Part shown: positions 1 to 9,288 of the stretch, piece by piece | Layout: each line of letters starts with the position of its first letter | How positions within the stretch are numbered: the stretch's first letter is position 1 | Assembly (NCBI RefSeq): GCF_900096995.1 | Contig: NZ_OANT01000009.1 | Coordinates: forward strand, 1 to 64,000 | Source of the DNA: Acinetobacter puyangensis | GTDB taxonomy: Bacteria; Pseudomonadota; Gammaproteobacteria; Pseudomonadales; Moraxellaceae | Length of the DNA stretch: 64,000 nt | Direction: 5' to 3' | Made by a program: the position numbers and the translations under genes | Notes under the pieces: generated by a model | Databases searched by the model: none | What the model was told of the DNA's origin: nothing | Seen by the model: the letters and a program-made list of their open reading frames with translations, nothing else

Positions 1-176
1 GTATCGGTATGCTGCCAAGTGGTGGTTATACGCTGGACGTGGATTTATTTGTCGAAATTACCGGCCTTTCTCAGGAAAATGCGGAAAAATTAGTTGCAGC
101 AACACACCAAGTTTGTCCGTACTCCAATGCAACGCACGGCAATATTGATGTCCGTTTGCACACTACTGCCATTTAA
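1..176 (+). CDS. ohr: Organic hydroperoxide resistance protein Ohr (C-terminal part)
   Basis: The window opens inside this gene. The frame beginning at base 3 reads about 57 residues to a TAA stop. It contains the Ohr/OsmC C-terminal signature VCPYSNATHGNIDV, whose cysteine is the resolving catalytic thiol of the family. Ohr proteins are cytoplasmic thiol peroxidases that reduce organic and fatty-acid hydroperoxides with lipoylated partners. The peroxidatic cysteine lies in the missing N-terminal half, so completeness cannot be judged. The next gene starts 17 bases downstream on the same strand, so the two may be co-transcribed. An ohrR regulator is not visible here. Confidence 0.88.
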   Translation, partial: IGMLPSGGYTLDVDLFVEITGLSQENAEKLVAATHQVCPYSNATHGNIDVRLHTTAI

Positions 177-193
177 GCACAGGATAAAGTCAT

Positions 194-1174
194 ATGATGA
201 AAGCCATTACACATACCCAATTTGGGGAACCTGAAAATGTTTTGTTTGTAGGTGAACATCCTGTTCCACAACCAGCTGCGAATGAAGTTCGCATTAAAAC
301 TATTCTTGCACCTATTCATAATCATGATATCTGGACAGTACGGGGTCGCTATGGTTATCAACCAAGCTTCCCTGCCATTGGTGGTAGTGAAGCAGTCGGA
401 ATTATTGATGCCATTGGTGAAGATGTTCATCATCTACAGATTGGTCAACGTGTTTCAGTTGCTTCCGTACATGGCACATGGGCAGAATATTTTATTGCGC
501 CTGCCCGTATGGTCATTGCAATACCTGACAATATACCAGATGAACTTGCTGCACAATTGATTGCTATGCCACTGAGTTCATTAATGTTATTAGAATTTCT
601 TAATCTACAGTCGGGAGAATGGCTTATCCAAAATGCTGCAAGCGGTGCAGTGGGTAAGACCGTGGCCATGTTGGCACAAAAACGAGGTATTCATAATATC
701 AGCCTAGTACGTCGTGATGATGCAATTACTGAATTGAAAGCACTCGGTATTCAACATATTGTCTCTACAACACAACATGACTGGAAAGAACAGGTAAAAG
801 CCATTGTAGGTCAACATTCGATCACCGCAGCAGTTGATTCTATCGGCGGAACCGCCAGTACCGATCTGGTTCAACTTCTAGGTGAAAATAGCACCTTAGT
901 TTCCTTTGGTACAATGAAAGGTGAACCTATGCAAATCCCCTCTGGCGATTTAATTTTTAAACAAATTGTCTTAAAAGGTTTTTGGGGCAGTAAAGTCAGC
1001 CAGAACATGAGCATTGAAAATAAAAAACGCTTGGTGAGTGAATTATTACATGATGCGGCTGATCAAACCTTACAATTACCTGTTGAGGGGATTTTTAATT
1101 TTCAAGAGATTAAACAGGCAATTGCTGCAAGCTTAAAATCCGCTAAAGCGGGTAAAGTCTTGTTGGTCGCGTAA
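194..1174 (+). CDS. Zinc-independent MDR-family oxidoreductase
   Basis: This 326-residue protein belongs to the medium-chain dehydrogenase/reductase superfamily. It has an N-terminal GroES-like catalytic domain (about residues 1-120) and a Rossmann NAD(P)H-binding domain with an AASGAVGK nucleotide loop near residue 150. Cysteines of a structural or catalytic zinc site are not evident, which points to the enoyl-reductase/quinone-reductase branch rather than alcohol dehydrogenases. A GGSEAVG motif near residue 65 is typical of the superfamily. AGGA lies about 8 bases before the chosen ATG; a second ATG follows directly. It sits just behind ohr, so reduction of lipid-derived enals or quinones under oxidative stress is plausible, but the substrate is unknown. 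Confidence 0.8.
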   Translation: MMKAITHTQFGEPENVLFVGEHPVPQPAANEVRIKTILAPIHNHDIWTVRGRYGYQPSFPAIGGSEAVGIIDAIGEDVHHLQIGQRVSVASVHGTWAEYFIAPARMVIAIPDNIPDELAAQLIAMPLSSLMLLEFLNLQSGEWLIQNAASGAVGKTVAMLAQKRGIHNISLVRRDDAITELKALGIQHIVSTTQHDWKEQVKAIVGQHSITAAVDSIGGTASTDLVQLLGENSTLVSFGTMKGEPMQIPSGDLIFKQIVLKGFWGSKVSQNMSIENKKRLVSELLHDAADQTLQLPVEGIFNFQEIKQAIAASLKSAKAGKVLLVA

Positions 1175-1176
1175 TT

Positions 1177-1641
1177 CATTTATTTTTATTCATAATTTTG
1201 AATAGGATAAAGTATGATTGATCATTTAGAATGACATAAGTGATTAATCTTACGCCCTCAATTTTCGTAAACTGTCTAATCTATTTTGAAAAGAAGTTAG
1301 GGTGGATAATATAATTTTACCTAAAATCAATACTCTGATGATAAAATAGTTAAGATTTACCAGAATATCAAAAAAAACCTTAATTTTCATATGAGTCTAC
1401 ATTATTCTCTCATGACCATCGTAAAAAATCATATCTAGAAACTAAGATATTTTCTTTCAAATGCCTAAAACAGAATGTACTTAGTCGTGGCTTCAACCAT
1501 CATTTGGTAGATTTGCAAATTAAAGTAAATATCATAATTTTTACGCATTTGGATAGTGCTAAAACATTGGCTGTTGCATACATACCAATAACTGGAGAGC
1601 TTTTAAGCTAATTACATGTATGCAATAAAGCCAATCAACAT
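1177..1641. other. Intergenic region with a long inverted repeat
   Basis: No convincing gene is visible in this AT-rich stretch between the end of the MDR oxidoreductase and the end of the minus-strand ABC operon, which converge here. Its notable content is the inverted repeat at 1567-1634, listed separately. Confidence 0.6.
1567..1634. repeat. Long imperfect inverted repeat with nested palindrome
   Basis: The outer arms are TTGGCT (1567-1572) and AGCCAA (1629-1634). Inner arms TTGCATACAT (1574-1583) and ATGTATGCAA (1616-1625) are exact reverse complements. The loop itself holds a small AGCTT/AAGCT palindrome. It lies between converging genes, only a few bases past the end of the SsuA-like gene, so it could act as a transcription end structure, although there is no clear U-run. 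A mobile-element end or a protein-binding site are alternatives. Confidence 0.6.
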
Positions 1642-2691
1642 TTATTTAAAATATGGATTGAAAGCTTCAGTAAAATATGACTGAACTGATTTACCTTTTG
1701 GTAATCGACCGATTTCTGCTTCTAAATCATAGGTTGCTTGTAATCCATTAATCATTGCTAAATCAACCGGAATACCATAACTTGAACCGCTCCATTTCAT
1801 GTAACGCTGAAGTGGTGGCGCATCTGTTTTAAAAACCTTTGCCATAATTTCACCGAGTTGTTCTGGATTAGCATTTGCCCACTCAAAACTCTGATCAACC
1901 CGTTTAATATAATCCAATACTGCTGCCAAACGGACAATATCTTTAAAAGCGTTATGATGAATACCCCAGTAATTTTGCCCAATCCAACGGCCATCTTCAC
2001 CATCAACCAATGAACGCGCATAACCATCTAAGATGGTGCCATTATACGCTTCATGACAACCTACCCAAGCATCAACTCGTCCATTTAAAAAAGCTAGACG
2101 AGCATCTGCAAGCGTCTTCATCTCAATCACATTCGCATCTTTAAAGAAATTAAGACCATATTCTTTAAAGGCACGGATTGCGATAATTTCAGATGAAAAT
2201 CCTGTGGTATTAGCAATATTTTTTCCTTTCAGCTGCGTAATACTCGTAATGGGTGAGTCTTTTCTGACTGCAATACCACAAGGCTTAGCTGGACGTTGCA
2301 TACCATGGACAATCGTTAAAGGCACATCCGCTGCGACAATGCCTGCAAAAGAAATATCACCATAAACATTTAAATCAGCCCGTCCAGATAATAATAATGC
2401 CATCTGATCACTGGCATTCATGGCCTGAATAAAATTAATTTGATACGGGGTATCATCTAATCCGGCTGGTTTAAGCTGCAACGACCCAAATAGACCATCA
2501 ATCACATTAATCGTTACACCTTTCATCTGTTCAGGCGTAACTTGCTGCACTTGTTTCAAAATATCTTCATAATTGAGTGCGGCTTGAGTATTTATAGAAG
2601 ACTCGCTAGAAGATGTATTCTTATTCTGTGAACAAGCCATTAATGTTGCACAAATTGCAAGCAATGCAATTTTTATTACATAAAAGCGCAT
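1642..2691 (-). CDS. SsuA/NMT1-like ABC substrate-binding lipoprotein
   Basis: This 349-residue protein is the solute receptor of the adjacent SsuBC-like importer. It starts with a lipoprotein signal ending in LMAC, so Cys20 should be lipidated; most sulfonate-binding proteins of this family are soluble periplasmic proteins. The rest resembles NMT1/SsuA/TauA-type binding folds, with an internal KGKNIANTTG segment typical of the first lobe. GAGAGG precedes the ATG at good spacing. It is the last gene of a five-gene operon with two flavin-linked monooxygenases, which suggests an organosulfur ligand such as a sulfonate or sulfone. The exact ligand is inference. Confidence 0.8.
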   Translation of the reverse strand: MRFYVIKIALLAICATLMACSQNKNTSSSESSINTQAALNYEDILKQVQQVTPEQMKGVTINVIDGLFGSLQLKPAGLDDTPYQINFIQAMNASDQMALLLSGRADLNVYGDISFAGIVAADVPLTIVHGMQRPAKPCGIAVRKDSPITSITQLKGKNIANTTGFSSEIIAIRAFKEYGLNFFKDANVIEMKTLADARLAFLNGRVDAWVGCHEAYNGTILDGYARSLVDGEDGRWIGQNYWGIHHNAFKDIVRLAAVLDYIKRVDQSFEWANANPEQLGEIMAKVFKTDAPPLQRYMKWSGSSYGIPVDLAMINGLQATYDLEAEIGRLPKGKSVQSYFTEAFNPYFK

Positions 2692-2711
2692 ATTAAACCT
2701 CTCATCAAACT

Positions 2712-3425
2712 TTAATTGGGTTGCCGTTGTTCAAGAGGAACTTGTAAATCATCTAACAGGCGTTCCTGCAAAGCCAAAATGTCTTTTGCAGAATGATGAT
2801 TGAATTGCTGTTGTATATTGATGTCTGAAATAAATTGGCCATCTCTCATCACTAATATACGATCGGCTAGACGTATTGCTTCTGAAACATCATGCGTCAC
2901 TAGAATAGTCGCTGGATTGTGTATCTTGCATAAATCTCGCACTAATTTCTGCATTTGTAACTTAGTCAAAGCATCCAATGCCGCAAAAGGTTCATCTAGT
3001 AACAATAAATCTGGTTCTCGAATTAACGCACGTGCTAATGCAACACGTTGAGCCTGACCACCTGACAATGTCAATGGATATGCATCAATATGGTCTGATA
3101 ATCCAACTTCTTCTAATGTTTCTAGTGCTTTTATTCTAGATGCTGTATTTTCATAATCACCAAACTGAACATTGAATAATACATTCCGCCAAGGTAATAA
3201 TCTTGGATCCTGAAAAACAACTGATTTTTGTTCTGGCGCGATCACTTTCCCCGCATCAACCGCCTCTAATCCTGCGATAGTACGTAGGAGCGTTGTTTTA
3301 CCACAACCACTACGTCCTAGTAGGCAAACGAATTGTCCATAAGGCACCTCTAAATCAAGTTGGTTGATTACGACTTTGCCACCGAAACTACGAACTAAAC
3401 CTTTAATCGATACACCTTGCGACAT
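2712..3425 (-). CDS. SsuB/TauB-like ABC transporter ATPase
   Basis: The ATPase has 237 residues and a complete nucleotide-binding domain: Walker A GRSGCGKT near residue 37, signature LSGGQAQRVALARAL, Walker B LLLLDEPFAALDA and a switch histidine in LVTHDVSEA. The ALD-to-H-loop arrangement is that of nitrate/sulfonate/taurine importers. It would power the permease encoded immediately upstream, 2 bases away. The Shine-Dalgarno AAGGGGA lies before the ATG. Specificity cannot be read from the ATPase and is inferred from the neighbouring binding protein and monooxygenases. Confidence 0.88.
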   Translation of the reverse strand: MSQGVSIKGLVRSFGGKVVINQLDLEVPYGQFVCLLGRSGCGKTTLLRTIAGLEAVDAGKVIAPEQKSVVFQDPRLLPWRNVLFNVQFGDYENTASRIKALETLEEVGLSDHIDAYPLTLSGGQAQRVALARALIREPDLLLLDEPFAALDALTKLQMQKLVRDLCKIHNPATILVTHDVSEAIRLADRILVMRDGQFISDINIQQQFNHHSAKDILALQERLLDDLQVPLEQRQPN

Positions 3426-3427
3426 AT

Positions 3428-4174
3428 TTAGTTCCCCTTAAATTCCTGACGCCATGACAACAATCTTTGCTCTAAAAAACGCACCAAAAGATCTGAAGCA
3501 ACACCAAATAATGCATAAATAATTAAACACATAAAAATAATGTCAGATTGACCAAATTGCTGCCCTTGCATCATCAAGAAACCAATACCTGAACTGGTAT
3601 TAATCGTTTCAGCAACAAAAAGTGCAAAAATCGAAACAGTCAATGCAAAACGTAAACCCACCAAAGCTTGTGGCAAAGCTGCTGGCAATAAAATATGCCG
3701 TACAATCACTCGTCTTTTGACATTCATGGTTTTTGCCATCTCAATTAAGCGGTTATCGGCATTACGAATACCTGCGAAAACATTAATATATGTTGGGAAA
3801 AAACACGCCATAGCGATCAAAAGAATTTTAGATAACTCACCATAGCCAAACCAAACAATAAACAGTGAAGTTAAGGCAATTACAGGAATATTTCTTAAAA
3901 TTTGAATACTTGAATCAAATGTTTCCTCACTTGCTCGCCATAAACCATTTGCAACGCCTAAAGCAACGCCAGCTAATAATCCAACAAACAGGCCCGAGAA
4001 TGATCGACTGAGTGAAATCAAAATACTTTCAATCAAACTACCATCGGCTATAGATTCCCCAAATTTTAGTGCAATCCGTTCAGGTGAGGAAAATAGCCGT
4101 AAATCGACCACACCCGTACTCGCCCCAAGTTGCCATAACACCAATACAACCAAGGGCAATAGATAGCGCTTCAT
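3428..4174 (-). CDS. SsuC/TauC-like ABC transporter permease
   Basis: This 248-residue inner-membrane protein has about six hydrophobic segments and a BPD_transp_1-type EAA loop around MAKTMNVKRRVIVRHILLPA. It is the membrane channel of the SsuABC-like importer. A TTG codon lies one codon upstream in frame, but the ATG overlapping the stop of the preceding monooxygenase (TGATG) is better placed behind GGAG, so that start is chosen. The overlap implies translational coupling between the importer and the oxygenase. Confidence 0.87.
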   Translation of the reverse strand: MKRYLLPLVVLVLWQLGASTGVVDLRLFSSPERIALKFGESIADGSLIESILISLSRSFSGLFVGLLAGVALGVANGLWRASEETFDSSIQILRNIPVIALTSLFIVWFGYGELSKILLIAMACFFPTYINVFAGIRNADNRLIEMAKTMNVKRRVIVRHILLPAALPQALVGLRFALTVSIFALFVAETINTSSGIGFLMMQGQQFGQSDIIFMCLIIYALFGVASDLLVRFLEQRLLSWRQEFKGN

Positions 4175-5523
4175 CAAGCAATCTCCAAATCTGAAATTGA
4201 TGAATAACGATTCTTTGGCTTGGGAACCCCTAGATGTTCACGTAAGGTCGTACCTGTATATTCATGACGGAATACCCCTCGACGCTGTAAAATAGGTACG
4301 ACTTCACTTACAAAATCCTGGACGCCTGAAGGCATACGTTCTGGAATAATATTGAAACCATCTGCTGCGCCTGCTTCAAACCATGACTGCATAGAATCAG
4401 CAATCTGTTCAGGTGTACCTACCAATAAACGATGTCCCACCAAAATCTGTCTAGCCATATCTCGAACAGTCAGTTTTCGTTCACGAGCCAATGCTAAATG
4501 TGCATCAATAAATCCATGAGAGCCACTATTATGTTCAGGTTGTTGCTGTAATAAATCCCATGGTATTTCTTTATCAATACTTAATTCAGAAGGGGGTAAA
4601 CCAATACGCATTGCAACTTGAAGAATCTGTCTTTGTTCATCAATATGCTGCTGTACATCTTCAAAACGCTGTCTTGCTTCAGCTTCCGTACCGCCAATCA
4701 CCGTACATAACCCCGGCATAATTTTGATATGCTGAGGATTACGACCAAATCTTGTCGCTCTAGCTTTCATATCCTGATAAAAATTCAACGCAGAATCTAA
4801 TGTCGTTTGTGAGGTAAAAATAATATCTGCATGCTCTGCACCAAGATTTTTTCCCGCTTCTGATGAACCTGCTTGTACCAATACAGGCTGTCCTTGTGGT
4901 GTACGAGGAACATTCAAAGGCCCTTTAACCGAAAAGTATTGTCCTTGATGATTAATGGCATGGAGTTTATTTACATCTCCAAAAACACCATTATGTAAAT
5001 CACCAATGATCGCCTTATCTTCCCAACTGTCCCATAATGCTTTAACAATTTGAATAAACTCATCTGCTCTTTCGTAACGCTTGTGACGTAATATTGCCTC
5101 TGTCAATCCAAAGTTTTGCGCTGCAACATCTGTCACTGTTGTTACCACATTCCATGCAGCCCGTCCTTTTGAAACAATATCTAAACTGGCAATACGCCGT
5201 GCCAAATTATATGGGTCATTATAAGTAGAAGAAGCCGTTGCAATCACACCTATATTTTTTGTAGCTTCAGCGATTAAAGTTAAAGTAATTAAAGGATCTA
5301 AGCGTCCGACAGGCACTTTACTAAAATCGCCTGCACATGCAGGTACATCAGCAATAAATACTGCGTCTAACTTACCTTCCTCAGAAATTCGGGCCAATTG
5401 ACGATAATATTCAGGATCAAAATATGCATCTGCACGAACCTCACCTGAACGCCACGCTTCGGGATGTGCACCTAAATCAATAAGATTCATGCCTATACTC
5501 ATCTGTGGTTTAAGCTGAGTCAT
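4174..5523 (-). CDS. LLM-class flavin-dependent monooxygenase (NtaA/SnaA/DszA family)
   Basis: The 449-residue protein belongs to the bacterial luciferase-like TIM-barrel family, close to NtaA (nitrilotriacetate), SnaA and DszA (dibenzothiophene sulfone) monooxygenases. Typical segments are an AWNVVTT run near residue 130, followed by HKRYERADEFI and GQPVLVQAGSS. Such enzymes use reduced FMN supplied by a separate reductase and cleave C-S or C-N bonds. No reductase gene lies in this operon, though a flavin reductase sits about 9 kb away. AAGGAATAAAG precedes the ATG. Neighbours point to an organosulfur substrate; this remains inference. Confidence 0.85.
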   Translation of the reverse strand: MTQLKPQMSIGMNLIDLGAHPEAWRSGEVRADAYFDPEYYRQLARISEEGKLDAVFIADVPACAGDFSKVPVGRLDPLITLTLIAEATKNIGVIATASSTYNDPYNLARRIASLDIVSKGRAAWNVVTTVTDVAAQNFGLTEAILRHKRYERADEFIQIVKALWDSWEDKAIIGDLHNGVFGDVNKLHAINHQGQYFSVKGPLNVPRTPQGQPVLVQAGSSEAGKNLGAEHADIIFTSQTTLDSALNFYQDMKARATRFGRNPQHIKIMPGLCTVIGGTEAEARQRFEDVQQHIDEQRQILQVAMRIGLPPSELSIDKEIPWDLLQQQPEHNSGSHGFIDAHLALARERKLTVRDMARQILVGHRLLVGTPEQIADSMQSWFEAGAADGFNIIPERMPSGVQDFVSEVVPILQRRGVFRHEYTGTTLREHLGVPKPKNRYSSISDLEIA

Positions 5524-5588
5524 CTTTATTCCTTAATTTCTTTCAATACGATTCGGTTGAGTTGGATCTAAGTAAGGTCTACATCAAG

Positions 5589-6848
5589 CTAAGATGGCAA
5601 GCTCACTGATTCTTTCACTTGCAGTTTCTCTGTAACTGCTTGTTGTAAAACATGTAATGCAACCGTCGGTTCAACATTATTCAAGTAAAAATTTCCCAAA
5701 GCCTGTTCACGTTGGCTGGCTGGATTATGTGAAGCTAAAGTTCTAACATTGCGCCAGTGTCGATCCAGTTGTAATTTTCGACTGACGGATGAAGCCCCAC
5801 CCACTTCAAAAATTAATCCGGATGCTTCTTGTGCCAATCCCAAAATAATTTGTTGTGCTTGATACACACGGACATCAATTGGTTCTTCTACATTAGATAC
5901 ACCAATGGGACGATGCTGCCCTTGGATATATTGTTCAAGTGATCCTGCATTTTGACGCACGATGGCATCAATCGCATATGCAATACTGGAAATTCGACCA
6001 ATAATACGTTGCACCAAAGGATCTTGTCGCGGGCTCGTTTCTCCGGGAACACGGAAAGTTCTAGTTCGACTAAGTGTGTAAGCAATTGCATCTCTTAATT
6101 CTGCCTGAACAATACCTGCAAGTGTTGCCAAATGATAAAGCTGAAAATATGCAGCCATGAATTCACCAGAAGGCATTCCATCTTTGCCAAAAAAACGAAT
6201 CAAATGATGTTCCGGAATATCTACATGGTCATATATAGTTGTACCACTACCTGTTAGCCGTTGCCCAAAACCATCCCAGTCATCCAGTCTAGTCACACCT
6301 TGAGCAGTCGTTTGAACCATGACAATTGCCAATTCATTTTCATATTTGGCATATACCGTCATCCAATCTGCATACAGAGTACCCGTGCTATAGTATTTTT
6401 TGCCATTTAATATCCATCCGCCCTCTTCTTTCTTTTCAAGGTAAACTGTGACATCAGTAGCAGCTATCTTTTCTGACATTGCTGCACCAATAAAGCCACC
6501 CTGAACCAATATTGGGAACCAACGTTCTTGTATCTCTACATTGTTTTGCAATAATTCAGCTTCAATAAATGCAGAATGTGCTCTAAATATTTGGGCAATA
6601 TTGGAATCAGCTTTGGCTAATGCTGTCAGCAATAATAAATACTGTGGCAACGACGCACCAAAACCACCTCGGTCAACAGGAATGCGTACTCGTCCAAAAC
6701 CTGCATCTAATAGCTGTTTGACTTGCTCAAAAGGAAGTTGCCGATGTATTTCTCGTTCGACTGCACCACGTTCAATATCATTAAAAATAGGTTGAAATCT
6801 TGCTAATAGCGAACTCCAATTTGCTTCTTGAATATTTGATACAGTCAT
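5589..6848 (-). CDS. Acyl-CoA dehydrogenase-like flavoprotein (SfnB/DszC type)
   Basis: This is a roughly 419-residue acyl-CoA dehydrogenase-fold flavoprotein, with an N-terminal helical domain, a central beta domain around STGTLYADWMTVYA and a C-terminal helical bundle. In sulfur-scavenging operons this subgroup (SfnB, DszC) consists of reduced-flavin monooxygenases or related oxidases rather than true acyl-CoA dehydrogenases. The frame stays open upstream to 6911, but the first residues there look untranslated in character; the ATG giving MTVSNIQEANW is chosen although no strong ribosome site precedes it. It is the first gene of the operon and would act before or with the DszA-like enzyme. 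Confidence 0.78.
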   Translation of the reverse strand: MTVSNIQEANWSSLLARFQPIFNDIERGAVEREIHRQLPFEQVKQLLDAGFGRVRIPVDRGGFGASLPQYLLLLTALAKADSNIAQIFRAHSAFIEAELLQNNVEIQERWFPILVQGGFIGAAMSEKIAATDVTVYLEKKEEGGWILNGKKYYSTGTLYADWMTVYAKYENELAIVMVQTTAQGVTRLDDWDGFGQRLTGSGTTIYDHVDIPEHHLIRFFGKDGMPSGEFMAAYFQLYHLATLAGIVQAELRDAIAYTLSRTRTFRVPGETSPRQDPLVQRIIGRISSIAYAIDAIVRQNAGSLEQYIQGQHRPIGVSNVEEPIDVRVYQAQQIILGLAQEASGLIFEVGGASSVSRKLQLDRHWRNVRTLASHNPASQREQALGNFYLNNVEPTVALHVLQQAVTEKLQVKESVSLPS

Positions 6849-7098
6849 AATGTTATACATCTCATACATGAAAAACTCATGGAAATGAACTATACATGAG
6901 CATCTCATCAAAGATTTATACCGATTTTCTATATATTAATCAGCTAAAAATAGAGTAGTTCATTAATGATAATTAAATTACTTAACAGCTCTAAACTAAT
7001 GATGAAGTTGGTGATATTCAAAGAATATATATCTATATAAAAATTTTAAATTCTGCATTTAGAATCGGCAAATCTCAATATTTTCTGGTTATTCAAAA
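6849..7098. promoter_or_regulatory. Divergent promoter region
   Basis: This AT-rich spacer separates the minus-strand monooxygenase/ABC operon from the plus-strand TonB receptor operon and must hold promoters for both. A stretch at about 6962-6980 centred on AATGATAAT resembles half of a Fur box, but matches only about 12 of 19 consensus positions. No recognised sulfur-regulator site was identified. Confidence 0.45.
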
Positions 7099-9267
7099 AT
7101 GCCAAATCATTTAACTCCTCAAGATTCTCACCTTGCTCAGATCGGCAAATTTAATGGGCGTAAAACAGCACTTATCATTGCAATAAGCAGTTGTATATTT
7201 ACACAGTTTTCTTCAGCTAAAGATTCCCTGGCAGAAGAGGAAGATGTCATTCGCTTAGATGAAATCGTGGTACAGGCCACAGCAAATGTACGTACAGCGC
7301 AAAATAAAAAGGTCAATCTGGGTGCGCTAGGTGACGGAAAAATACTTGACCAGCCCTTCTCTGTAAATGTTATTTCAGCCGCAGAGATAGCAGAAAAACA
7401 AGCCATCGATGTCAGTAGTGTCTTTAATTATGATGCATCAACATCTGCAAGCAATAGTGGTCGATCTACCCAAAACGGTTCTCGGGTACTTGTCCGTGGT
7501 CTAGTCCCAGGTCCATTAGATAGCTATAAAATTGATGGATTAGCTTTTCCAAACTGGTTTTTAGATCTTGATTTAGGTCATTTTGACAGTATTGAATTAC
7601 TTAAAGGCGTAAGTGGTTTTGCTTACGGCGTTGGTGTGCCTTCAGGTGTTTTTAACTACACGACAAAAAAACCAACAGACGAACGTACAGCAAGTATTGA
7701 CTTTGGCTATAAATCAGATCGTATTTTTAGTACACATCTTGATTTAGGTGGACACTTTGATCAGGATAATCGTTTTGGCTATCGCCTGAACGCGATTAAA
7801 GAAAAAGGCACAAGCTTTAATGAAGGTTATGTTGATAAAGCGTCTGCATCTTTAACACTTGATGCGCAGTTAACCGATGAGTTAAAAGCCTATTTTAATG
7901 GTCATGTGCTTGATTATGATTTAGACGGATTTTCTGGAGGAATCATTCAATTAGCCAATTTCACGGATAACAATACGATTAGTGGTAAGATCAAAACAGG
8001 AATTCGTGGATTATATAAACAAAGTAAAATGCAACTTGCCACAGCAGGTATTGATTGGAATTTTGCTCCAGACTGGTCATTAGAAACAGCGTATCGTTAT
8101 GCATTTTTTAATATGATTAATGCCAATATTGTTCAGTTTGTACTCAATAATGAGGGGGATTATCGGACTAATCGTTCTTTTTCCGAACGTAAATTTTATT
8201 ACAATCAACTCCAAACAAACTTAAAAGGTCAATTTAATACAGGTCATCTAACGCATCAGATTAATATTGGATTGCAATATCAAAAGATTGATCAAGATGA
8301 TGACCGTAATCAGGATTCCAGTACAGTCATTGGTTTTGGTAATTTACGTGAACCGAATAACCTTACCCACGCATATACCTTTAATCCATCGTTATATCGC
8401 ATGGCTGAATATGAGCAAAAAGCCATTACCATCAATGATACCATTGCTTTTAATGATCAATGGTCTGTTCTACTTGGTGGACGTTATACGGACTATAGCC
8501 AAAATAATTACAATACGCTTGAACAACGGATCATGGATTATAATGGCGGTCATTTTACCCCAACAGCTGCCTTAATTTTTAAACCCAGAGAGCATACAAC
8601 GCTTTACACCAGCTGGGTAAGAAATGCATTACAGTCTGGTGGCGGCAGTATTTCTCCAACAATTGCCAATTATGGTGAGCCTTTTCCGCCAATGGCGAGT
8701 AAGCAAATCGAAGTGGGCATAAAAACAGAACATGATCGTTGGTATGCGAATGCTGCATTGTATGAATTAGAAAAAGAAACCGAATACGTCAATAGTGCAA
8801 ACCGCTTGGTTCAAGATGGTATCGTCCGTAATCGTGGTTTAGAAATCGCCGCAGGTTATCGCCCAACCCGAAGCTTCCAGCTTGATACCAGCCTTGCCTT
8901 ACTAGATGCCAAATATATTCAGGCACAACCTTCTTTCATAGGCAATCGTCTAGAAGGTGCTGCTCGCTTACAAGCCACCGCTTTTGCCCGTTACGATATT
9001 CCAAATGTTGAAGGTTTGAGTGTTAATGGCGGTGTACGTCATACAGGCAAAGTATTCTCTGATCCTGCCAATACTAAACCATTTGATGCTTATACCTTGG
9101 CTGATATCGGCTTTAGCTACAAAACCAATGTCAAAAACCATCCTGTGACTTTTGGTGGTGCAATAAGAAACTTGTTTAATAAACAGTATTGGGTGACTTC
9201 AGGTGCATCATGGTTACAACCTGGAGATCCACGAGATCTAGTATTGAATGTGAAATTTGACTTCTAA
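7099..9267 (+). CDS. TonB-dependent siderophore-type outer-membrane receptor
   Basis: The product has 722 residues. It begins with a signal-like segment (about residues 20-40), followed by a TonB-box-like EIVVQA. A plug domain follows, with SRVLVRGL and the family motif FDSIELLKGVSGFAYG. A long C-terminal beta-barrel ends in the terminal phenylalanine KFDF needed for outer-membrane assembly. Such receptors import ferric siderophores or other scarce large ligands with energy from TonB-ExbBD. It is followed closely by two CitE-like genes and a MarR gene on the same strand, an arrangement suggesting that the imported ligand is cleaved intracellularly. Its divergence from a sulfur-scavenging operon leaves open whether the ligand carries iron or sulfur. 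Confidence 0.88.
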   Translation: MPNHLTPQDSHLAQIGKFNGRKTALIIAISSCIFTQFSSAKDSLAEEEDVIRLDEIVVQATANVRTAQNKKVNLGALGDGKILDQPFSVNVISAAEIAEKQAIDVSSVFNYDASTSASNSGRSTQNGSRVLVRGLVPGPLDSYKIDGLAFPNWFLDLDLGHFDSIELLKGVSGFAYGVGVPSGVFNYTTKKPTDERTASIDFGYKSDRIFSTHLDLGGHFDQDNRFGYRLNAIKEKGTSFNEGYVDKASASLTLDAQLTDELKAYFNGHVLDYDLDGFSGGIIQLANFTDNNTISGKIKTGIRGLYKQSKMQLATAGIDWNFAPDWSLETAYRYAFFNMINANIVQFVLNNEGDYRTNRSFSERKFYYNQLQTNLKGQFNTGHLTHQINIGLQYQKIDQDDDRNQDSSTVIGFGNLREPNNLTHAYTFNPSLYRMAEYEQKAITINDTIAFNDQWSVLLGGRYTDYSQNNYNTLEQRIMDYNGGHFTPTAALIFKPREHTTLYTSWVRNALQSGGGSISPTIANYGEPFPPMASKQIEVGIKTEHDRWYANAALYELEKETEYVNSANRLVQDGIVRNRGLEIAAGYRPTRSFQLDTSLALLDAKYIQAQPSFIGNRLEGAARLQATAFARYDIPNVEGLSVNGGVRHTGKVFSDPANTKPFDAYTLADIGFSYKTNVKNHPVTFGGAIRNLFNKQYWVTSGASWLQPGDPRDLVLNVKFDF

Positions 9268-9288
9268 CATCATTTTTAAAGGGTAAAT

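Noticed and set aside
6962..6980. Possible Fur box before the TonB receptor gene
   Set aside because: Only about 12 of 19 positions fit the consensus, and the region is so AT-rich that such matches are expected by chance.
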